Assembly (NCBI GenBank): GCA_025936675.1
Contig: JAICSX010000006.1
Coordinates: forward strand, 1-64,000
DNA length: 64,000 nucleotides
Source: Sphingomonas sp.
Lineage (GTDB): Bacteria; Pseudomonadota; Alphaproteobacteria; Sphingomonadales; Sphingomonadaceae
Direction: 5' to 3'
The notes beneath the pieces were generated by a model. That model did no database searches, was not told the origin of the DNA, and worked only from the letters and a program-made list of their open reading frames with translations. Shown here piece after piece: positions 1 through 9,026 of this stretch. The position numbers and the translations under genes are program-made. Within the stretch, counting starts at the first letter, position 1. Each line of letters begins with the position of its first letter.

Positions 1-394
1 GAATGTAGATGTAGGCGGCTCGAGCCCGCATGGCGAAGCTGGCGATCAGCGCGCCTTCCAGGAGCTTGTGCGGATCGTGGCGGATGATCTCGCGGTCCTT
101 GCACGATCCGGGCTCGGATTCGTCGGCGTTGATGACCAGGAAGTTGGGTTTGCCAGGCTTGGGCTCCTTGGGCATGAAGCTCCACTTCATGCCGGTCGGG
201 AAGCCGGCGCCGCCGCGGCCGCGCAGGCCCGACGCCTGGACCTTATCGATGATCGCGTCCTGCCCGACGGCCATCAGCGCCTTCGTGTCGTCCCAGTCGC
301 CGCGCTGCTGCGCAGCCTTCAGATAGGGCGACTGGAAACCGTAGACGTTGGTGAAGATGCGGTCCTTGTCCGCCAGAGGCCCCGTGTAGCCCAT
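1..394 (-). CDS. nuoF: NADH-quinone oxidoreductase subunit F (NuoF), N-terminal part
   Basis: NADH-binding flavoprotein subunit of respiratory complex I; it takes electrons from NADH onto FMN and passes them to the iron-sulfur chain. The gene runs off the left edge, so only about 131 N-terminal residues are present. The translation starts [12 protein letters not shown], contains the FMN-binding glycine-rich stretch [13 protein letters not shown] and then NADESEPG followed by KDRE, both hallmarks of the family. The ATG overlaps the stop of the upstream 47-residue gene by four bases, so it is the distal visible gene of the nuo operon. The NADH-binding and C-terminal 4Fe-4S parts lie outside the window. 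Confidence 0.96.
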   Translation of the reverse strand, partial: MGYTGPLADKDRIFTNVYGFQSPYLKAAQQRGDWDDTKALMAVGQDAIIDKVQASGLRGRGGAGFPTGMKWSFMPKEPKPGKPNFLVINADESEPGSCKDREIIRHDPHKLLEGALIASFAMRARAAYIYI

Positions 395-537
395 CAGAAC
401 GCCCCCGCTTCGTGGGCGATCAGGGCGCAGATCAGGACGATGACCGCAAGTACGGCGAACTTGATCATGCCCTTCACGAACTTGAAGGCGAGAAAAGCCA
501 GCACGATGGCGGCGACGATGGCGAGAAGGATCGTCAT
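394..537 (-). CDS. small membrane protein inside nuo operon (47 aa)
   Basis: A 47-residue, almost wholly hydrophobic protein starting [16 protein letters not shown] and ending [13 protein letters not shown]. It should form one or two membrane helices with a short Lys-containing turn (KFVKGMIKF) near the middle. It sits between nuoE and nuoF, overlapping both neighbours by four bases (ATGA at each junction), so it must be co-transcribed with complex I genes and is probably translationally coupled. It is not one of the 14 core Nuo subunits. Function is unknown; an assembly or accessory role at complex I is only inferred from position. The start was chosen because it makes the ATGA overlap. Confidence 0.7.
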   Translation of the reverse strand: MTILLAIVAAIVLAFLAFKFVKGMIKFAVLAVIVLICALIAHEAGAF

Positions 538-698
538 TTGAGCCGCTTTTGCCCCACGTTCTCGACGAGCTTCACCGCGCCGTAGACGACCAGCCCCGCA
601 ACCACGAGGCCGATGAGCAGGCCGATCAGCCCCTTGAGGATCTTCCACACGATGACGATCACCAGGATCGCGACGATGATCTTGCCGACGTCCTTCAT
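534..698 (-). CDS. small membrane protein inside nuo operon (54 aa)
   Basis: A 54-residue protein starting [19 protein letters not shown], with two hydrophobic stretches (about residues 6-18 and 21-41) joined by a short KGL turn and a basic C-terminus (GQKRLK). It lies directly after nuoE and before a second tiny membrane gene, with four-base overlaps on both sides. The layout (nuoE, two mini-membrane genes, nuoF) indicates one transcript and tight coupling. No known complex I subunit matches; function unknown. The two tiny proteins resemble each other in size and charge pattern (an internal Lys-Gly turn), so they could be a pair that acts together, but this is inference. Confidence 0.7.
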   Translation of the reverse strand: MKDVGKIIVAILVIVIVWKILKGLIGLLIGLVVAGLVVYGAVKLVENVGQKRLK

Positions 699-1396
699 TG
701 GGCGCCCTCCCGCGCCGGACCGGCGGTCGGCGTCCATTGCGACCGATAGTCGTAATTGCGCTCGGCCATCTTCTTGAGCGTCGTCGGGCCGCCGACGGGG
801 CAACTGGTCTGGCGGTCGATCTGCGGACCCGGTTTCGGCGACTTGCCGGCGGGAAGCGCGTCGAGGATCGCGCCCATGCTCTCCTCAGTCAGGTCCTCGT
901 AATTGTCGTCGTTGATCTGGACCATCGGCGCGTTGGCGCAGGCGCCGAGGCATTCGACCTCGGTCAGGGTGAACAGCCCGTCCTTCGTCGTGTGGCCCTT
1001 CTTCAGCCCACGCTTGTAGCAAGCTTCGAACACGTCGTCCGAGCCGCGCAGCATGCACGGCGTCGTCCCGCACACCTGGACGTGGAATTTGCCGACCGGC
1101 TCGAGGTTGAACATCGTGTAGAAGGTGGCGACCTCGAGAATGCGGATGTAGCTCGTGTCGATTTCTCTCGCGACGAACTCCATCACCGGGATCGGCAGCC
1201 AACCCTGAGTGTTTGTCTCCGCGCCGACCTGCCGCTGCGCGAGGTCGAGCAATGGGATCGACGCCGACATCTGCCGCCCCTCGGGGTAGCGCGCGATGAT
1301 CTCCTTTGCCGACTTTGCATTCTCGGCCGTCCACTGGAATCCTTCCCAGCGCGCGCGTTGCTCTGCGTCGTCGATGAATGAACCGCCGCCACTCAC
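695..1396 (-). CDS. nuoE: NADH-quinone oxidoreductase subunit E (NuoE, 24 kDa)
   Basis: [2Fe-2S] subunit of the NADH dehydrogenase module of complex I. The 233-residue product has the thioredoxin-like ferredoxin fold signature: Cys109 and Cys114 (VCGTTPCML) and Cys149 and Cys153 ([11 protein letters not shown]) are the four cluster ligands. The helical N-terminal part (residues 20-100) includes the family pattern [11 protein letters not shown]. The start is taken as the GTG at the right end because it overlaps the nuoD stop as GTGA; a longer in-frame extension upstream is just the shadow of nuoD. The product has a C-terminal extension (about residues 185-233) beyond the core domain, containing a [14 protein letters not shown] segment seen in alphaproteobacterial forms. 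Confidence 0.95.
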   Translation of the reverse strand: MSGGGSFIDDAEQRARWEGFQWTAENAKSAKEIIARYPEGRQMSASIPLLDLAQRQVGAETNTQGWLPIPVMEFVAREIDTSYIRILEVATFYTMFNLEPVGKFHVQVCGTTPCMLRGSDDVFEACYKRGLKKGHTTKDGLFTLTEVECLGACANAPMVQINDDNYEDLTEESMGAILDALPAGKSPKPGPQIDRQTSCPVGGPTTLKKMAERNYDYRSQWTPTAGPAREGAQ

Positions 1397-2679
1397 CGGT
1401 CCACCTCCCCGAAGACGACGTCGATTGCAGAGAGCACCGCGGTCGTGTCCGCGAGCATGTGGCCCTTCATCATGAAGTCCATCGCCTGGAGGTGCGAGAA
1501 GCCGGTCGGGCGGATCTTGCAGCGATAGGCGCGATTGGTGCCGTCGGCGACGAGATAGACTCCGAACTCGCCCTTCGGGCTCTCGGTCGCGACGTACACT
1601 TCGCCCGCCGGCACATGATAGCCCTCGGTGTAGAGCTTGAAGTGATGGATCAAGGCCTCCATCGAGGTCTTCATCTCGGCGCGGCTCGGCGGAAACACCT
1701 TGTTGTCGGCGCCGATCGGCCCCGATGGCAGCTCCTTCAGGCACTGGCGCGCTATCTTCCAGCTCTGCCGGACTTCTTCGACGCGGACCATGAAGCGGTC
1801 GTAGCAGTCGCCGTTGGTTCCGACGGGGATCTCGAAATCCATCCGGTCATAGACTTCGTACGGCTGGCTCTTGCGGATGTCCCAAGGGATGCCCGAGGCA
1901 CGGATCATCGGGCCCGAGAAGCCCCAGGCGATCGCGTCCTCCTTGCCGACGATCCCGATATCGACGTTGCGCTGCTTGAAAATCCGGTTGTCGGCGACCA
2001 GCGCGATCGAATCCTCGAACAATTGCATGCGGTTGTCGAGGAATTCTCCGATCTTGTCGAGGACTGCCGGAGGGATATCCTCGCGCACGCCGCCGGGGCG
2101 GAAATAGTTGGCGTGCATCCGCGCGCCGGACACATGCTCGTAGATCTGCATCAAATCTTCGCGGATCTCGAACAGCCACAGGTTGGGCGTCATCGCGCCC
2201 ACGTCCATGATATGACTGCCGAGGTTCAGCATGTGGTTCTTGATGCGGGTCAGCTCCGCCATCATCGTCCGGATGTACTGGGCGCGAAGCGGGATCTCGA
2301 GGCCGAGCAATTTCTCGATCGCCAGCACGAAGCTGTGCTCCATGCACATCGGCGAGCAATAATCGAGCCGGTCGAAGTAAGGGATCGCCTGCGTGTAGGT
2401 CTTGTACTCGATCAGCTTCTCGGTTCCGCGGTGAAGCAGACCAACGTGCGGATCGACGCGCTCAACGATCTCGCCGTCGAGCTCCATGATGAGTCGAAGG
2501 ACTCCGTGGGCGGCGGGATGCTGCGGGCCGAAATTGATCGTGTAGTTGCTGATCCGCTCGTCACCGGGGTCACGGACGTGGCCGAGCTCGTCGCGAAACT
2601 CCTCGCCCTCGCCAACCGCGCCATAGTTGAACTCGACGGTGCGGATCTTCGGCCGAACGTCGGTGCGCGTATCGGTCAT
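1393..2679 (-). CDS. nuoD: NADH-quinone oxidoreductase subunit D (NuoD, 49 kDa)
   Basis: Subunit of the connecting (Q) module of complex I that helps form the quinone site with NuoB. The 428-residue protein has the expected 49-kDa signatures: [15 protein letters not shown] near residue 50, the [12 protein letters not shown] block, [15 protein letters not shown] near residue 105, and a conserved C-terminal region ending FGEVDR. Separate nuoC and nuoD genes are present rather than a fused nuoCD. The gene overlaps nuoC upstream and nuoE downstream by four bases each. Length and motifs are ordinary for the family. Confidence 0.97.
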   Translation of the reverse strand: MTDTRTDVRPKIRTVEFNYGAVGEGEEFRDELGHVRDPGDERISNYTINFGPQHPAAHGVLRLIMELDGEIVERVDPHVGLLHRGTEKLIEYKTYTQAIPYFDRLDYCSPMCMEHSFVLAIEKLLGLEIPLRAQYIRTMMAELTRIKNHMLNLGSHIMDVGAMTPNLWLFEIREDLMQIYEHVSGARMHANYFRPGGVREDIPPAVLDKIGEFLDNRMQLFEDSIALVADNRIFKQRNVDIGIVGKEDAIAWGFSGPMIRASGIPWDIRKSQPYEVYDRMDFEIPVGTNGDCYDRFMVRVEEVRQSWKIARQCLKELPSGPIGADNKVFPPSRAEMKTSMEALIHHFKLYTEGYHVPAGEVYVATESPKGEFGVYLVADGTNRAYRCKIRPTGFSHLQAMDFMMKGHMLADTTAVLSAIDVVFGEVDR

Positions 2680-3518
2680 GGCTTCTTGCCCCGGCTATTG
2701 CCCTTTGGCGCCTTTTTGCTGACCTCGCTCTCGGCCTTCTTGGCGCGCGGCTTTCGCGCTTCCTTTGTCGCCTGGACGTCGCCCGGCTTGCCTGAACCGG
2801 TGTCCGCCGGCTTCTCGGTCGTCTGCGGAGACTCGGCTGGAGTCTTTGCGTTCTGCGTGGACGTCCCGGTCGGCGCCGGAGCGGGTGACGGAGCGCCTGG
2901 CGCCTCGGCTGTCGCCTTCTCGTCTCCCGGAAGGCGGTACTCCGGCCCTTCCCAGGGCATCAGGAAGTCGAAGCTGCGGAAATCCTGCGGCAGCGACACA
3001 GGCTCATAGACCACGCGCTTCTCGGCTTCCGAATAACGAAGCTCGACATGGCCGGTGAGCGGAAAGTCCTTGCGCTGCGGATAACCTTCGAACCCGTAAT
3101 CGGTGAGGATTCGCCGCAAGTCCTCGTTCCCGGCGAACAGCACGCCGTACATGTCATAGACTTCGCGCTCGAGCCATCCGGCCACCGGCCACAGCCCGGT
3201 GACGCTCGGGACCGGCGTTGCTTCGTCGGTGGTGACGTGGACCCGGACGCGATGATTGCGGGTCAGCGAGAGCAGGCAATAGACCACCTCGAACCGCTCC
3301 GGCTGATCGGGATAGTCGACGCCGGCGATCTCCATCAGCTGCTGGTAGCCGTGCTTGTCGCGAAGTGCCGTCAACAAAGGGACGAGATTGTCGCGCTCGA
3401 CATTGAGCGCCGCCTCGATGCCCTCGCGGACCGTCGCGTGCGGCTTGGCCATCTTGGCCAGCTCGTCGGCCGAAACAGCCGCATATCGCGGGACGTGGGT
3501 AGCGAAGGTGACGGGCAT
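2676..3518 (-). CDS. nuoC: NADH-quinone oxidoreductase subunit C (NuoC, 30 kDa) with long C-terminal tail
   Basis: 30-kDa subunit of the complex I Q module. The core (about residues 30-198) is standard, including [26 protein letters not shown] split across residues 115-140 and [13 protein letters not shown] after it, with [13 protein letters not shown] closing the domain. Unusually, the protein continues for about 80 residues (200-280) as a low-complexity tail rich in Ala, Pro, Thr and then Lys (ending NSRGKKP). Such a basic tail is outside the enzymatic core. The start [10 protein letters not shown] is set by homology to the usual N-terminus; in-frame sequence further upstream overlaps nuoB. 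Spacing to nuoB is 13 bases. Confidence 0.95.
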   Translation of the reverse strand: MPVTFATHVPRYAAVSADELAKMAKPHATVREGIEAALNVERDNLVPLLTALRDKHGYQQLMEIAGVDYPDQPERFEVVYCLLSLTRNHRVRVHVTTDEATPVPSVTGLWPVAGWLEREVYDMYGVLFAGNEDLRRILTDYGFEGYPQRKDFPLTGHVELRYSEAEKRVVYEPVSLPQDFRSFDFLMPWEGPEYRLPGDEKATAEAPGAPSPAPAPTGTSTQNAKTPAESPQTTEKPADTGSGKPGDVQATKEARKPRAKKAESEVSKKAPKGNSRGKKP

Positions 3519-3531
3519 CAGCGCGAACCGA

Positions 3532-4113
3532 TCATCGCTCGATGGTCCCTTCACGACGGATCTTCCGCTGAAGCTGAAGGATTCCGTAGAGCAAAGCTTC
3601 GGCGGTCGGCGGGCAGCCGGGAACGTAAATGTCGACCGGCACGATCCGGTCGCAGCCGCGAACGACCGAATAGCTGTAATGGTAATAGCCGCCGCCATTG
3701 GCGCAGCTCCCCATCGAGATGACGTAGCGGGGCTCGCTCATCTGGTCGTAGACCCGCCGAAGTGCCGGAGCCATCTTGTTGCAGAGCGTCCCGGCAACGA
3801 TCATCACGTCCGACTGGCGGGGGCTCGCGCGCGGCGCGGCGCCAAATCTTTCAAGATCATAGCGCGGCATGTTCACATGGATCATCTCGACCGCGCAGCA
3901 GGCCAGGCCGAAGGTCATCCACCAAAGTGAGCCAGTCCGCGCCCAGGTGAACAGGTCCTCGGCCGTGGTGACCATGAACCCCTTTTCATTGAGGCTCTGG
4001 CGAAGCTCCTCGAGCTTCTTCTGATCGACCTCGCCCGGGACCAGGCCGGAGATCCGCGCCAGCTCCTCTTCGGTCGGCATCCGGTCTTCGCGGCCACGGA
4101 GCATCACTCCCAT
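3532..4113 (-). CDS. nuoB: NADH-quinone oxidoreductase subunit B (NuoB, PSST)
   Basis: Carries the terminal 4Fe-4S cluster N2 that reduces quinone. Cluster ligands are visible: the adjacent pair Cys72-Cys73 (LACCAVEM), Cys137 (MGSCANGG) and Cys167 ([11 protein letters not shown]). The 193-residue product has a longer hydrophilic N-terminus than the minimal family member. Two ATG starts are possible: the one chosen has a GGGAG seven bases upstream and overlaps nuoA by ten bases; the alternative, nine bases further in, would overlap nuoA as ATGA but has its Shine-Dalgarno too close. Part of nuoABCDE. Confidence 0.96.
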   Translation of the reverse strand: MGVMLRGREDRMPTEEELARISGLVPGEVDQKKLEELRQSLNEKGFMVTTAEDLFTWARTGSLWWMTFGLACCAVEMIHVNMPRYDLERFGAAPRASPRQSDVMIVAGTLCNKMAPALRRVYDQMSEPRYVISMGSCANGGGYYHYSYSVVRGCDRIVPVDIYVPGCPPTAEALLYGILQLQRKIRREGTIER

Positions 4114-4481
4114 TCGAGCGCTCCCTTCTTCCAGGCATAAGCGAGGCCCAGACCGAGCTCGATCAGGAAGACGATCATCGCCGCCCAGCCGGTCCACTTG
4201 GTGAAGGCGAGGCTGACCGCCCAGGGAAAGAGGAACGCCGCTTCGAGATCGAAGACGATGAAGAGGATCGCAACGAGGTAGAAACGCACGTCGAATTCGG
4301 CGCGGGCGTCCTCGAACGCGGGAAATCCGCACTCATACTCACTGAGCTTGGCCGGGTCGGGCCGGTGCGCGCCGGTGAAGCGCGCGACGATCATCGGCAG
4401 CACAACGAACGCCGTGGAAAGCCCCAGCGCGACGATGAGGAATAAGAGGATCGGCAGATAGCCTGCGGCAACGCTGGCCAA
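4104..4481 (-). CDS. nuoA: NADH-quinone oxidoreductase subunit A (NuoA)
   Basis: Three-helix membrane subunit of complex I at the junction of peripheral and membrane arms. The 125-residue product has hydrophobic helices near residues 8-32, 67-87 and 95-115, and the diagnostic loop [36 protein letters not shown] (given here in name only for its key residues: the ECG with Cys51 and the FDLE acidic pair). First gene of the reverse-strand nuo operon; the promoter should lie in the 185-base gap to its right, shared with the divergently placed amidohydrolase gene. Confidence 0.97.
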   Translation of the reverse strand: MASVAAGYLPILLFLIVALGLSTAFVVLPMIVARFTGAHRPDPAKLSEYECGFPAFEDARAEFDVRFYLVAILFIVFDLEAAFLFPWAVSLAFTKWTGWAAMIVFLIELGLGLAYAWKKGALEWE

Positions 4482-4666
4482 GGGGGATACTCCAGGGGAC
4501 TTCGAGACTTGGCGGCTCTCTAGGACAGCATATTGTGCGCCGCAACCGTCTCAAGGAACAGACCGCACCTCATCAGCGGAGATCACGGCAGCAGCGCAGT
4601 TTGGAAGTCGGTGTCGGGTGGCGTACAATCCTTTCTTCGCAGCCGGGACAGCATCGGAACTCGACC

Positions 4667-5662
4667 ATGAGAATGCTTCTCGCCGTTGCGCTGCTCGTCG
4701 CCACCGGCCCGGCTTCCGGCGCGCGCCTCCCGCCGCCAGTCATCGACATGCACCTTCACGCTTATAGGGTCGGCACGACGGCAGGCGCGCCGACGTGTCC
4801 AGGGCGCGTGCGGAGTTTCTATCGCCCCATCGACCCGAGGCAGCCGCTGGACTTTTCGAAGTCGGTCGCGTGCTCCGCTCCGTTTCGTGCGCCGGCGACA
4901 GACGGCGCGCTGATGCGCGAGAGCATCGCCATGCTCAAAAAATATAATGTGCGTCACGCAGTCACGTCGGGCGGACTAGCGGATGTTCGGGCCTGGTTTG
5001 CGGCGGCACCTGACCGCATCGTCCCGGCAATCGCCTTCGCCGACGATGAAAACGAGTTCTCGGTCGACGAATTCAGGCAGCTGCATGCTGGAGCATCTTT
5101 CTCGGTCTTTGCCGAGGTCTCGAACGAGTATCTGGGTGTCGCACCGAACGACCCCCGATGGGAACCTTATTTCGCAATGGCGGAGGACTTGGACATTCCC
5201 GTCGGCATTCACATGGGTGAAGGACCGGTCAACAGCGCACACTTCCCCGGCTACGAGGCGTATCGAGTTCGCTTCACCAGTCCACTGCTGCTCGAAGACG
5301 TGTTGGTGCGTCACCCGAAGCTCAGAATTTACGCGATGCATTATGGCTCGCCGATGGTCGAGCAGATGATCGCGATGATGTTCACCTACCCGAACCTCTA
5401 CGTCGATGTGGCATGCAACGACTGGCTGATGCCGCGCGCCCAATTCTACGCGCAGCTCAAGCAATTAGTGGATGCCGGGTCCGAAAAGCGGATCATGTTC
5501 GGATCGGACCAGATGTGGTGGCCCGATGCCATTGGCGAAGCGATCGGCTCGATCGAAGCGGCACCGTTCCTGAGCAAGTCGCAAAAGCGCGACATTCTCT
5601 ACAACAACGCAGCGCGATTCCTCCGATTGTCCCCCGCACAGATCAAAGCGGACAACCAGTGA
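4667..5662 (+). CDS. secreted amidohydrolase-family protein
   Basis: A 331-residue member of the amidohydrolase (Amidohydro_2, TIM-barrel) superfamily. It opens with a signal peptide (MRMLLAVALLVATGPASG) so it is probably exported. The metal-binding HxH motif is at His29 and His31 (VIDMHLHAY), a GIHMGEGP histidine follows mid-protein, then YAMHYGSP, and a late Asp in MFGSDQMWW completes the usual ligand set. Many relatives are decarboxylases or lactone/ester hydrolases; the substrate here cannot be read from sequence. The start was moved inward from a longer frame to the ATG followed by the signal peptide. It is monocistronic, with the phosphatase gene convergent downstream. Confidence 0.8.
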   Translation: MRMLLAVALLVATGPASGARLPPPVIDMHLHAYRVGTTAGAPTCPGRVRSFYRPIDPRQPLDFSKSVACSAPFRAPATDGALMRESIAMLKKYNVRHAVTSGGLADVRAWFAAAPDRIVPAIAFADDENEFSVDEFRQLHAGASFSVFAEVSNEYLGVAPNDPRWEPYFAMAEDLDIPVGIHMGEGPVNSAHFPGYEAYRVRFTSPLLLEDVLVRHPKLRIYAMHYGSPMVEQMIAMMFTYPNLYVDVACNDWLMPRAQFYAQLKQLVDAGSEKRIMFGSDQMWWPDAIGEAIGSIEAAPFLSKSQKRDILYNNAARFLRLSPAQIKADNQ

Positions 5663-5674
5663 GGAGCCTCTAAG

Positions 5675-6487
5675 CTAGCGGAGCGCACCCGCGATCAGCT
5701 TCTGCAGCTTCGAATGGATTGCGGACGATGCCGCGACATATTCGCCGCGCTCGAACGCCCGGTCGGAGCCGCGATAATCGGTTACGAAACCGCCCGCCTC
5801 CCGGACCAGGAGCATACCCGCCGCCGTATCCCAGGGGTCGAGATCGTCTTCCCAGAATCCGTCCATCCGCCCCGCGGCTACCCAGGCAAGATCGAGCGCG
5901 GCGGAGCCGAAGCGTCGAATTCCCGCCACGTTCGACGCAACGGCCGTGTAGATTTTCGCCCATTGGACAGGGTCGCCGCGACCGAGGAAGGGAATTCCGG
6001 TGCCGATCAGGCTGTCGGCGAGATCGCGGCGTGCCGACACGCGCAAGCGTTGGTCCTGAAGCCAGGCGCCCCTTCCCTTCTCGGCCCAGAAGCTCTCGTC
6101 GGTGAGCGGCTGGTAGACGAGCCCCTGCGTGATCTCGGTGCCGCCGCCAGGCTTCTTCTCCTCGACCGCGATCGAGATCGAGAAATGCGGAACACCGTGG
6201 AGGAAGTTGGTGGTCCCATCGAGCGGGTCGACGATCCAGCGCGGCTTGTCCGGATTACCTTTGACCTCGCCGCCCTCCTCGAGGAGCATCCCCCAGTCGG
6301 GCCGCGCGTTGCGAAGCTCGTCGACGATTGTCTGCTCGGCGCGCTTGTCGGCGAGCGAGACGAAGTCCGCCGGCCCCTTGCGGCTGACCTGGAGTTGCTC
6401 GACCTCGCCGAAGTCGCGACGAAGGCGCGGCGCAGCCTTTCGAGCGGCGCGCTGCATGACGGTGATCAGGCCAGAGTGGGCAACCAT
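5675..6487 (-). CDS. suhB: inositol monophosphatase family protein (SuhB-like)
   Basis: Mg-dependent, Li-sensitive-type phosphatase of 270 residues. The metal-binding motifs are intact: the Glu70-Glu71 pair (LLEEGGEV), the signature WIVDPLDGTTNF at residues 84-95, and the later WDTAAGMLLVREAGG block. Typical activities are inositol-1-phosphatase or related sugar phosphatases; bacterial SuhB can also act in rRNA transcription. It lies three bases after efp on the same strand, so the two are probably co-transcribed (efp-suhB). Which substrate it uses is not clear from sequence. Confidence 0.9.
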   Translation of the reverse strand: MVAHSGLITVMQRAARKAAPRLRRDFGEVEQLQVSRKGPADFVSLADKRAEQTIVDELRNARPDWGMLLEEGGEVKGNPDKPRWIVDPLDGTTNFLHGVPHFSISIAVEEKKPGGGTEITQGLVYQPLTDESFWAEKGRGAWLQDQRLRVSARRDLADSLIGTGIPFLGRGDPVQWAKIYTAVASNVAGIRRFGSAALDLAWVAAGRMDGFWEDDLDPWDTAAGMLLVREAGGFVTDYRGSDRAFERGEYVAASSAIHSKLQKLIAGALR

Positions 6488-6490
6488 GAG

Positions 6491-7054
6491 CTAGTCCGCG
6501 CGGCGGACATACTCGCGATTATAGACGTCGACGACGATCTTCGTGCCGCTGGTGATGTGCGGCGGGACGAGCACCTTCACGCCATTGTCGAGGACCGCCG
6601 GCTTGTAGCTGGATGAGGCCGTCTGGCCCTTCACCACGGCATCCGCCTCGACAATGGTCGCCTCGACCTGGTCGGGCAGCTGAACGCTGATCGGCCGCTC
6701 GTTATAGAGCTCCATCACCACGTCCATGCCGTCCTGCAGGAAGTCGGCCGCGTCGCCGAGGAGATCCTCGGGCAGCATCACTTGCTCGTACGTGTCCTTG
6801 TCCATGAACACGAGCATGTCGCCGTCGTGGTAGAGATACTGGAAGTCCTTGGTGTCGAGCCGGACGCGCTCGACCGTCTCGGCAGAGCGGAAGCGGACGT
6901 TGGTCTTGCGGCCGTCAATGAGGTTCTTCATCTCGACCTGCATATAGGCGCCGCCCTTGCCGGGCTGAGTGTGCTGGATCTTCACAGCGCGCCAGATGCC
7001 GCCCTCATATTCGATGATGTTGCCGGGACGGATGTCCACGCCGCTGATCTTCAT
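6491..7054 (-). CDS. efp: elongation factor P
   Basis: Translation factor that relieves ribosome stalling at polyproline stretches. The 187-residue product has the usual three beta-barrel domains: an N-terminal KOW-like domain with the modified-loop lysine at Lys33 (TQPGKGGAY), a central OB domain and a C-terminal OB domain ending [15 protein letters not shown]. The start at [12 protein letters not shown] matches the family; longer frames upstream are not coding. No modification enzyme gene is nearby. Several proteins in this window contain long proline runs (for example the receptor ending at 21480), which would be natural clients of this factor. Confidence 0.97.
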   Translation of the reverse strand: MKISGVDIRPGNIIEYEGGIWRAVKIQHTQPGKGGAYMQVEMKNLIDGRKTNVRFRSAETVERVRLDTKDFQYLYHDGDMLVFMDKDTYEQVMLPEDLLGDAADFLQDGMDVVMELYNERPISVQLPDQVEATIVEADAVVKGQTASSSYKPAVLDNGVKVLVPPHITSGTKIVVDVYNREYVRRAD

Positions 7055-7118
7055 GTCGCTCTCTTGGGATTTGAGAAAAGTCGGCTGGCCTTTAGTGGCG
7101 CCCAAACCGGCGGGCAAG

Positions 7119-7565
7119 TCAGCCGGCCCGGGCCGCCTCAAGGCGCGCGGCTGCCTCGTCGCTCATCAGCGGTGGGTCGCGGTCGGTGGGTAGCGTCTCG
7201 AATGCCGGAATGCCCTCGGGGATCGTCACCCATGGATGCTTGCTGCGCGTAAAGAAATGCGCGTCGGGCTTGATCCGTTCGGCCTCGTCGAGCGTGCCCA
7301 GGCGCACGAACTTGATCCCATCGCCGAACAGCCGGTGTGAACCCCAAAGGGCAGTATTGCAGGCGCCGCATCGGCTATCGTTCGAGAGCGTGTCCCCTCC
7401 CTCGAGGATCTCGAGCCGATCGGCCTCGATCATCCCGTTGATCGCAAAGGCGGAGCCCGTGATCTTCTGACACTGACGGCAGTGGCAGCAGTTCACGAAC
7501 ATCGGGTCATCGGTCATTCGATAGCGAACCGCCCCACATTCGCATCCACCTTCATAGGTCGCCAT
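7119..7565 (-). CDS. GFA/CENP-V family zinc-binding protein
   Basis: 148-residue member of the glutathione-dependent formaldehyde-activating (GFA, PF04828) family. The Zn-binding cysteine pattern is visible: [10 protein letters not shown] near residues 7-14, [16 protein letters not shown] near 25-40, and a third CGACN site near residue 68. The family includes S-(hydroxymethyl)glutathione synthase-like proteins but most members have no proven activity, so no specific reaction is claimed. It sits between efp and an M23 peptidase on the same strand, with about 15 and 64-base gaps, giving no clear functional context. Confidence 0.85.
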   Translation of the reverse strand: MATYEGGCECGAVRYRMTDDPMFVNCCHCRQCQKITGSAFAINGMIEADRLEILEGGDTLSNDSRCGACNTALWGSHRLFGDGIKFVRLGTLDEAERIKPDAHFFTRSKHPWVTIPEGIPAFETLPTDRDPPLMSDEAAARLEAARAG

Positions 7566-7580
7566 CCAGCCGGCCTAGGG

Positions 7581-8198
7581 TCAGCTCCTCTTTCCGGCAA
7601 GCAGCGGATAGGGATTGATCGGCGTCCCCTGCCACCAGCGTTCGCCGGCAGCCATGGAGTTGATTGCGAAATGGAGATGCGGCGCCGAAGCAACCGCGTC
7701 ACCAGTATGATCGACGCGCGCAATCACCTGGCCGCGTTTCACCTGCTGCCCCTCGGCGAGGCCCGGCGCATAGCCCTGGAGGTGGGCGTAATAGTACATC
7801 CACTTCTGGTCGGGCGAGCGCTCGTAGATGGTGATCCCGCCGCCGCCCTTGCTGAAGAACAGCTTCTCGATCGTCCCATCCGCAGCCGCGATCACCGGCG
7901 TTCCCTCGGCGGCCATGATGTCGATGGCGTCATGACGTCGCCCGGCCGAGCGCGCGGAATCGAAAGTGTCGGTAAGGTCGTTCGGCTTCACGCCGACGAC
8001 CGGGATAGCGAGACCGGACGGTGCGACCTGCACTTGCTCGGCAACGACCACCGGCGGGGCATTCTTGGGAGCGACCGTCACGACCGGTCCGCTTCGCGCC
8101 ACTTGCGGAGCGCCCTGCGGGACATGGTTGTAGAACCAGATCCAGAAGGCGCTCACCAGCACCGTCGTCAGAAGCGCCGTCCCGATCACCCTCAGCAT
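7581..8198 (-). CDS. M23 family metallopeptidase (LytM domain)
   Basis: A 205-residue envelope protein with an N-terminal transmembrane anchor (about residues 5-23) and a C-terminal LytM/M23 domain. The zinc ligands look intact: His89 and Asp93 (RRHDAID) and the HLH motif at His174/His176, with a further His at 139 in the YYYAHLQ strand. That predicts a peptidoglycan DD-endopeptidase active in the periplasm, although some family members are regulators without activity. The start at MLRVIGTALL begins the anchor. It is divergent from the DUF72 gene with a 42-base gap, so both promoters are packed in that interval. Confidence 0.87.
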   Translation of the reverse strand: MLRVIGTALLTTVLVSAFWIWFYNHVPQGAPQVARSGPVVTVAPKNAPPVVVAEQVQVAPSGLAIPVVGVKPNDLTDTFDSARSAGRRHDAIDIMAAEGTPVIAAADGTIEKLFFSKGGGGITIYERSPDQKWMYYYAHLQGYAPGLAEGQQVKRGQVIARVDHTGDAVASAPHLHFAINSMAAGERWWQGTPINPYPLLAGKRS

Positions 8199-8240
8199 GA
8201 CACGCAACTCTCCGACCGTTGACGTTGTTGAAGTGCAACG

Positions 8241-8990
8241 ATGCAGGCAACAACTGTTTCCCAAATCCGCGTCGGCTGCTCCGGCTGGGTCTACAAGCAT
8301 TGGCGTGGGCTCTTCTATCCAGAAGGGCTGCCGCAGCGGCTGTGGTTCCAGCGCTATGCCGAGGAATTCGACACCGTCGAAATCAACGCCAGCTTCTATC
8401 GGCTACCGCTGGCGACAACGTTCGAGGGTTGGCGCGACAAGGCGCCTCCGGGTTTCCGCTACGCGGTCAAGGTCAATCGCTTCATCACCCACATGAAGAA
8501 GCTGCTCGACAGCGAAGAAGCGGTGGACCAGTTCATCGCGCTCACCCGGCCACTCGGGGACACGCTCGGGCCGCTCCTCTATCAATTGCCCCCGAGCCTC
8601 CATAAAAACGTCGAGCGCCTTGATGCCTTCCTGTTCCGGTTGCCCAAGGACATCGAGCAGGTCGTCGAGTTCCGCCACAAGAGCTGGTACGACGAAGAGG
8701 TCCTCGCTTTGCTCGACCGTCATGGGATCGGCTTCGTCTGCCATGACTTGAGAGGACTCATCTCGCCGCGCTGGGCGAGCGGTCGCACCGCCTACGTTCG
8801 CTTCCACGGCAGCAGCGGCCGCTATCACGGACGCTATTCCGACGAAGCGCTTCTCGGCTGGACCGACTGGCTGATCGAGCAGGCGCGCTCCGGAAAGTCC
8901 TGCTGGTGCTACTTCAACAACGACATTCACGGTCACGCGATCGATGATGCACAGACGTTGAAGGCGATGGTCCGCCAAATGAGCCGCTGA
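8241..8990 (+). CDS. DUF72 family protein
   Basis: 249-residue DUF72 protein (YecE-like, TIM-barrel fold). Characteristic stretches are the N-terminal RVGCSGWVYKHWRG, YAEEFDTVEINASFY, FAVKVNRFITH-type strand (here YAVKVNRFITHMKKL), and the C-terminal WCYFNNDIHGHAIDDA block. The biochemical role of the family is unknown. It ends one base before a possible TTG start of the next gene on the same strand, so the pair may be co-transcribed. Confidence 0.88.
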   Translation: MQATTVSQIRVGCSGWVYKHWRGLFYPEGLPQRLWFQRYAEEFDTVEINASFYRLPLATTFEGWRDKAPPGFRYAVKVNRFITHMKKLLDSEEAVDQFIALTRPLGDTLGPLLYQLPPSLHKNVERLDAFLFRLPKDIEQVVEFRHKSWYDEEVLALLDRHGIGFVCHDLRGLISPRWASGRTAYVRFHGSSGRYHGRYSDEALLGWTDWLIEQARSGKSCWCYFNNDIHGHAIDDAQTLKAMVRQMSR

Positions 8991-9026
8991 TTGGCAATTC
9001 AGCCATTCTCAAGCAAACTGCCGAAC

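Noticed and set aside
1378..3009. Long forward-strand frame of 543 codons across nuoD/nuoC
   Set aside because: Antisense shadow of two well-supported nuo genes; no recognisable domain and no promoter or RBS context.
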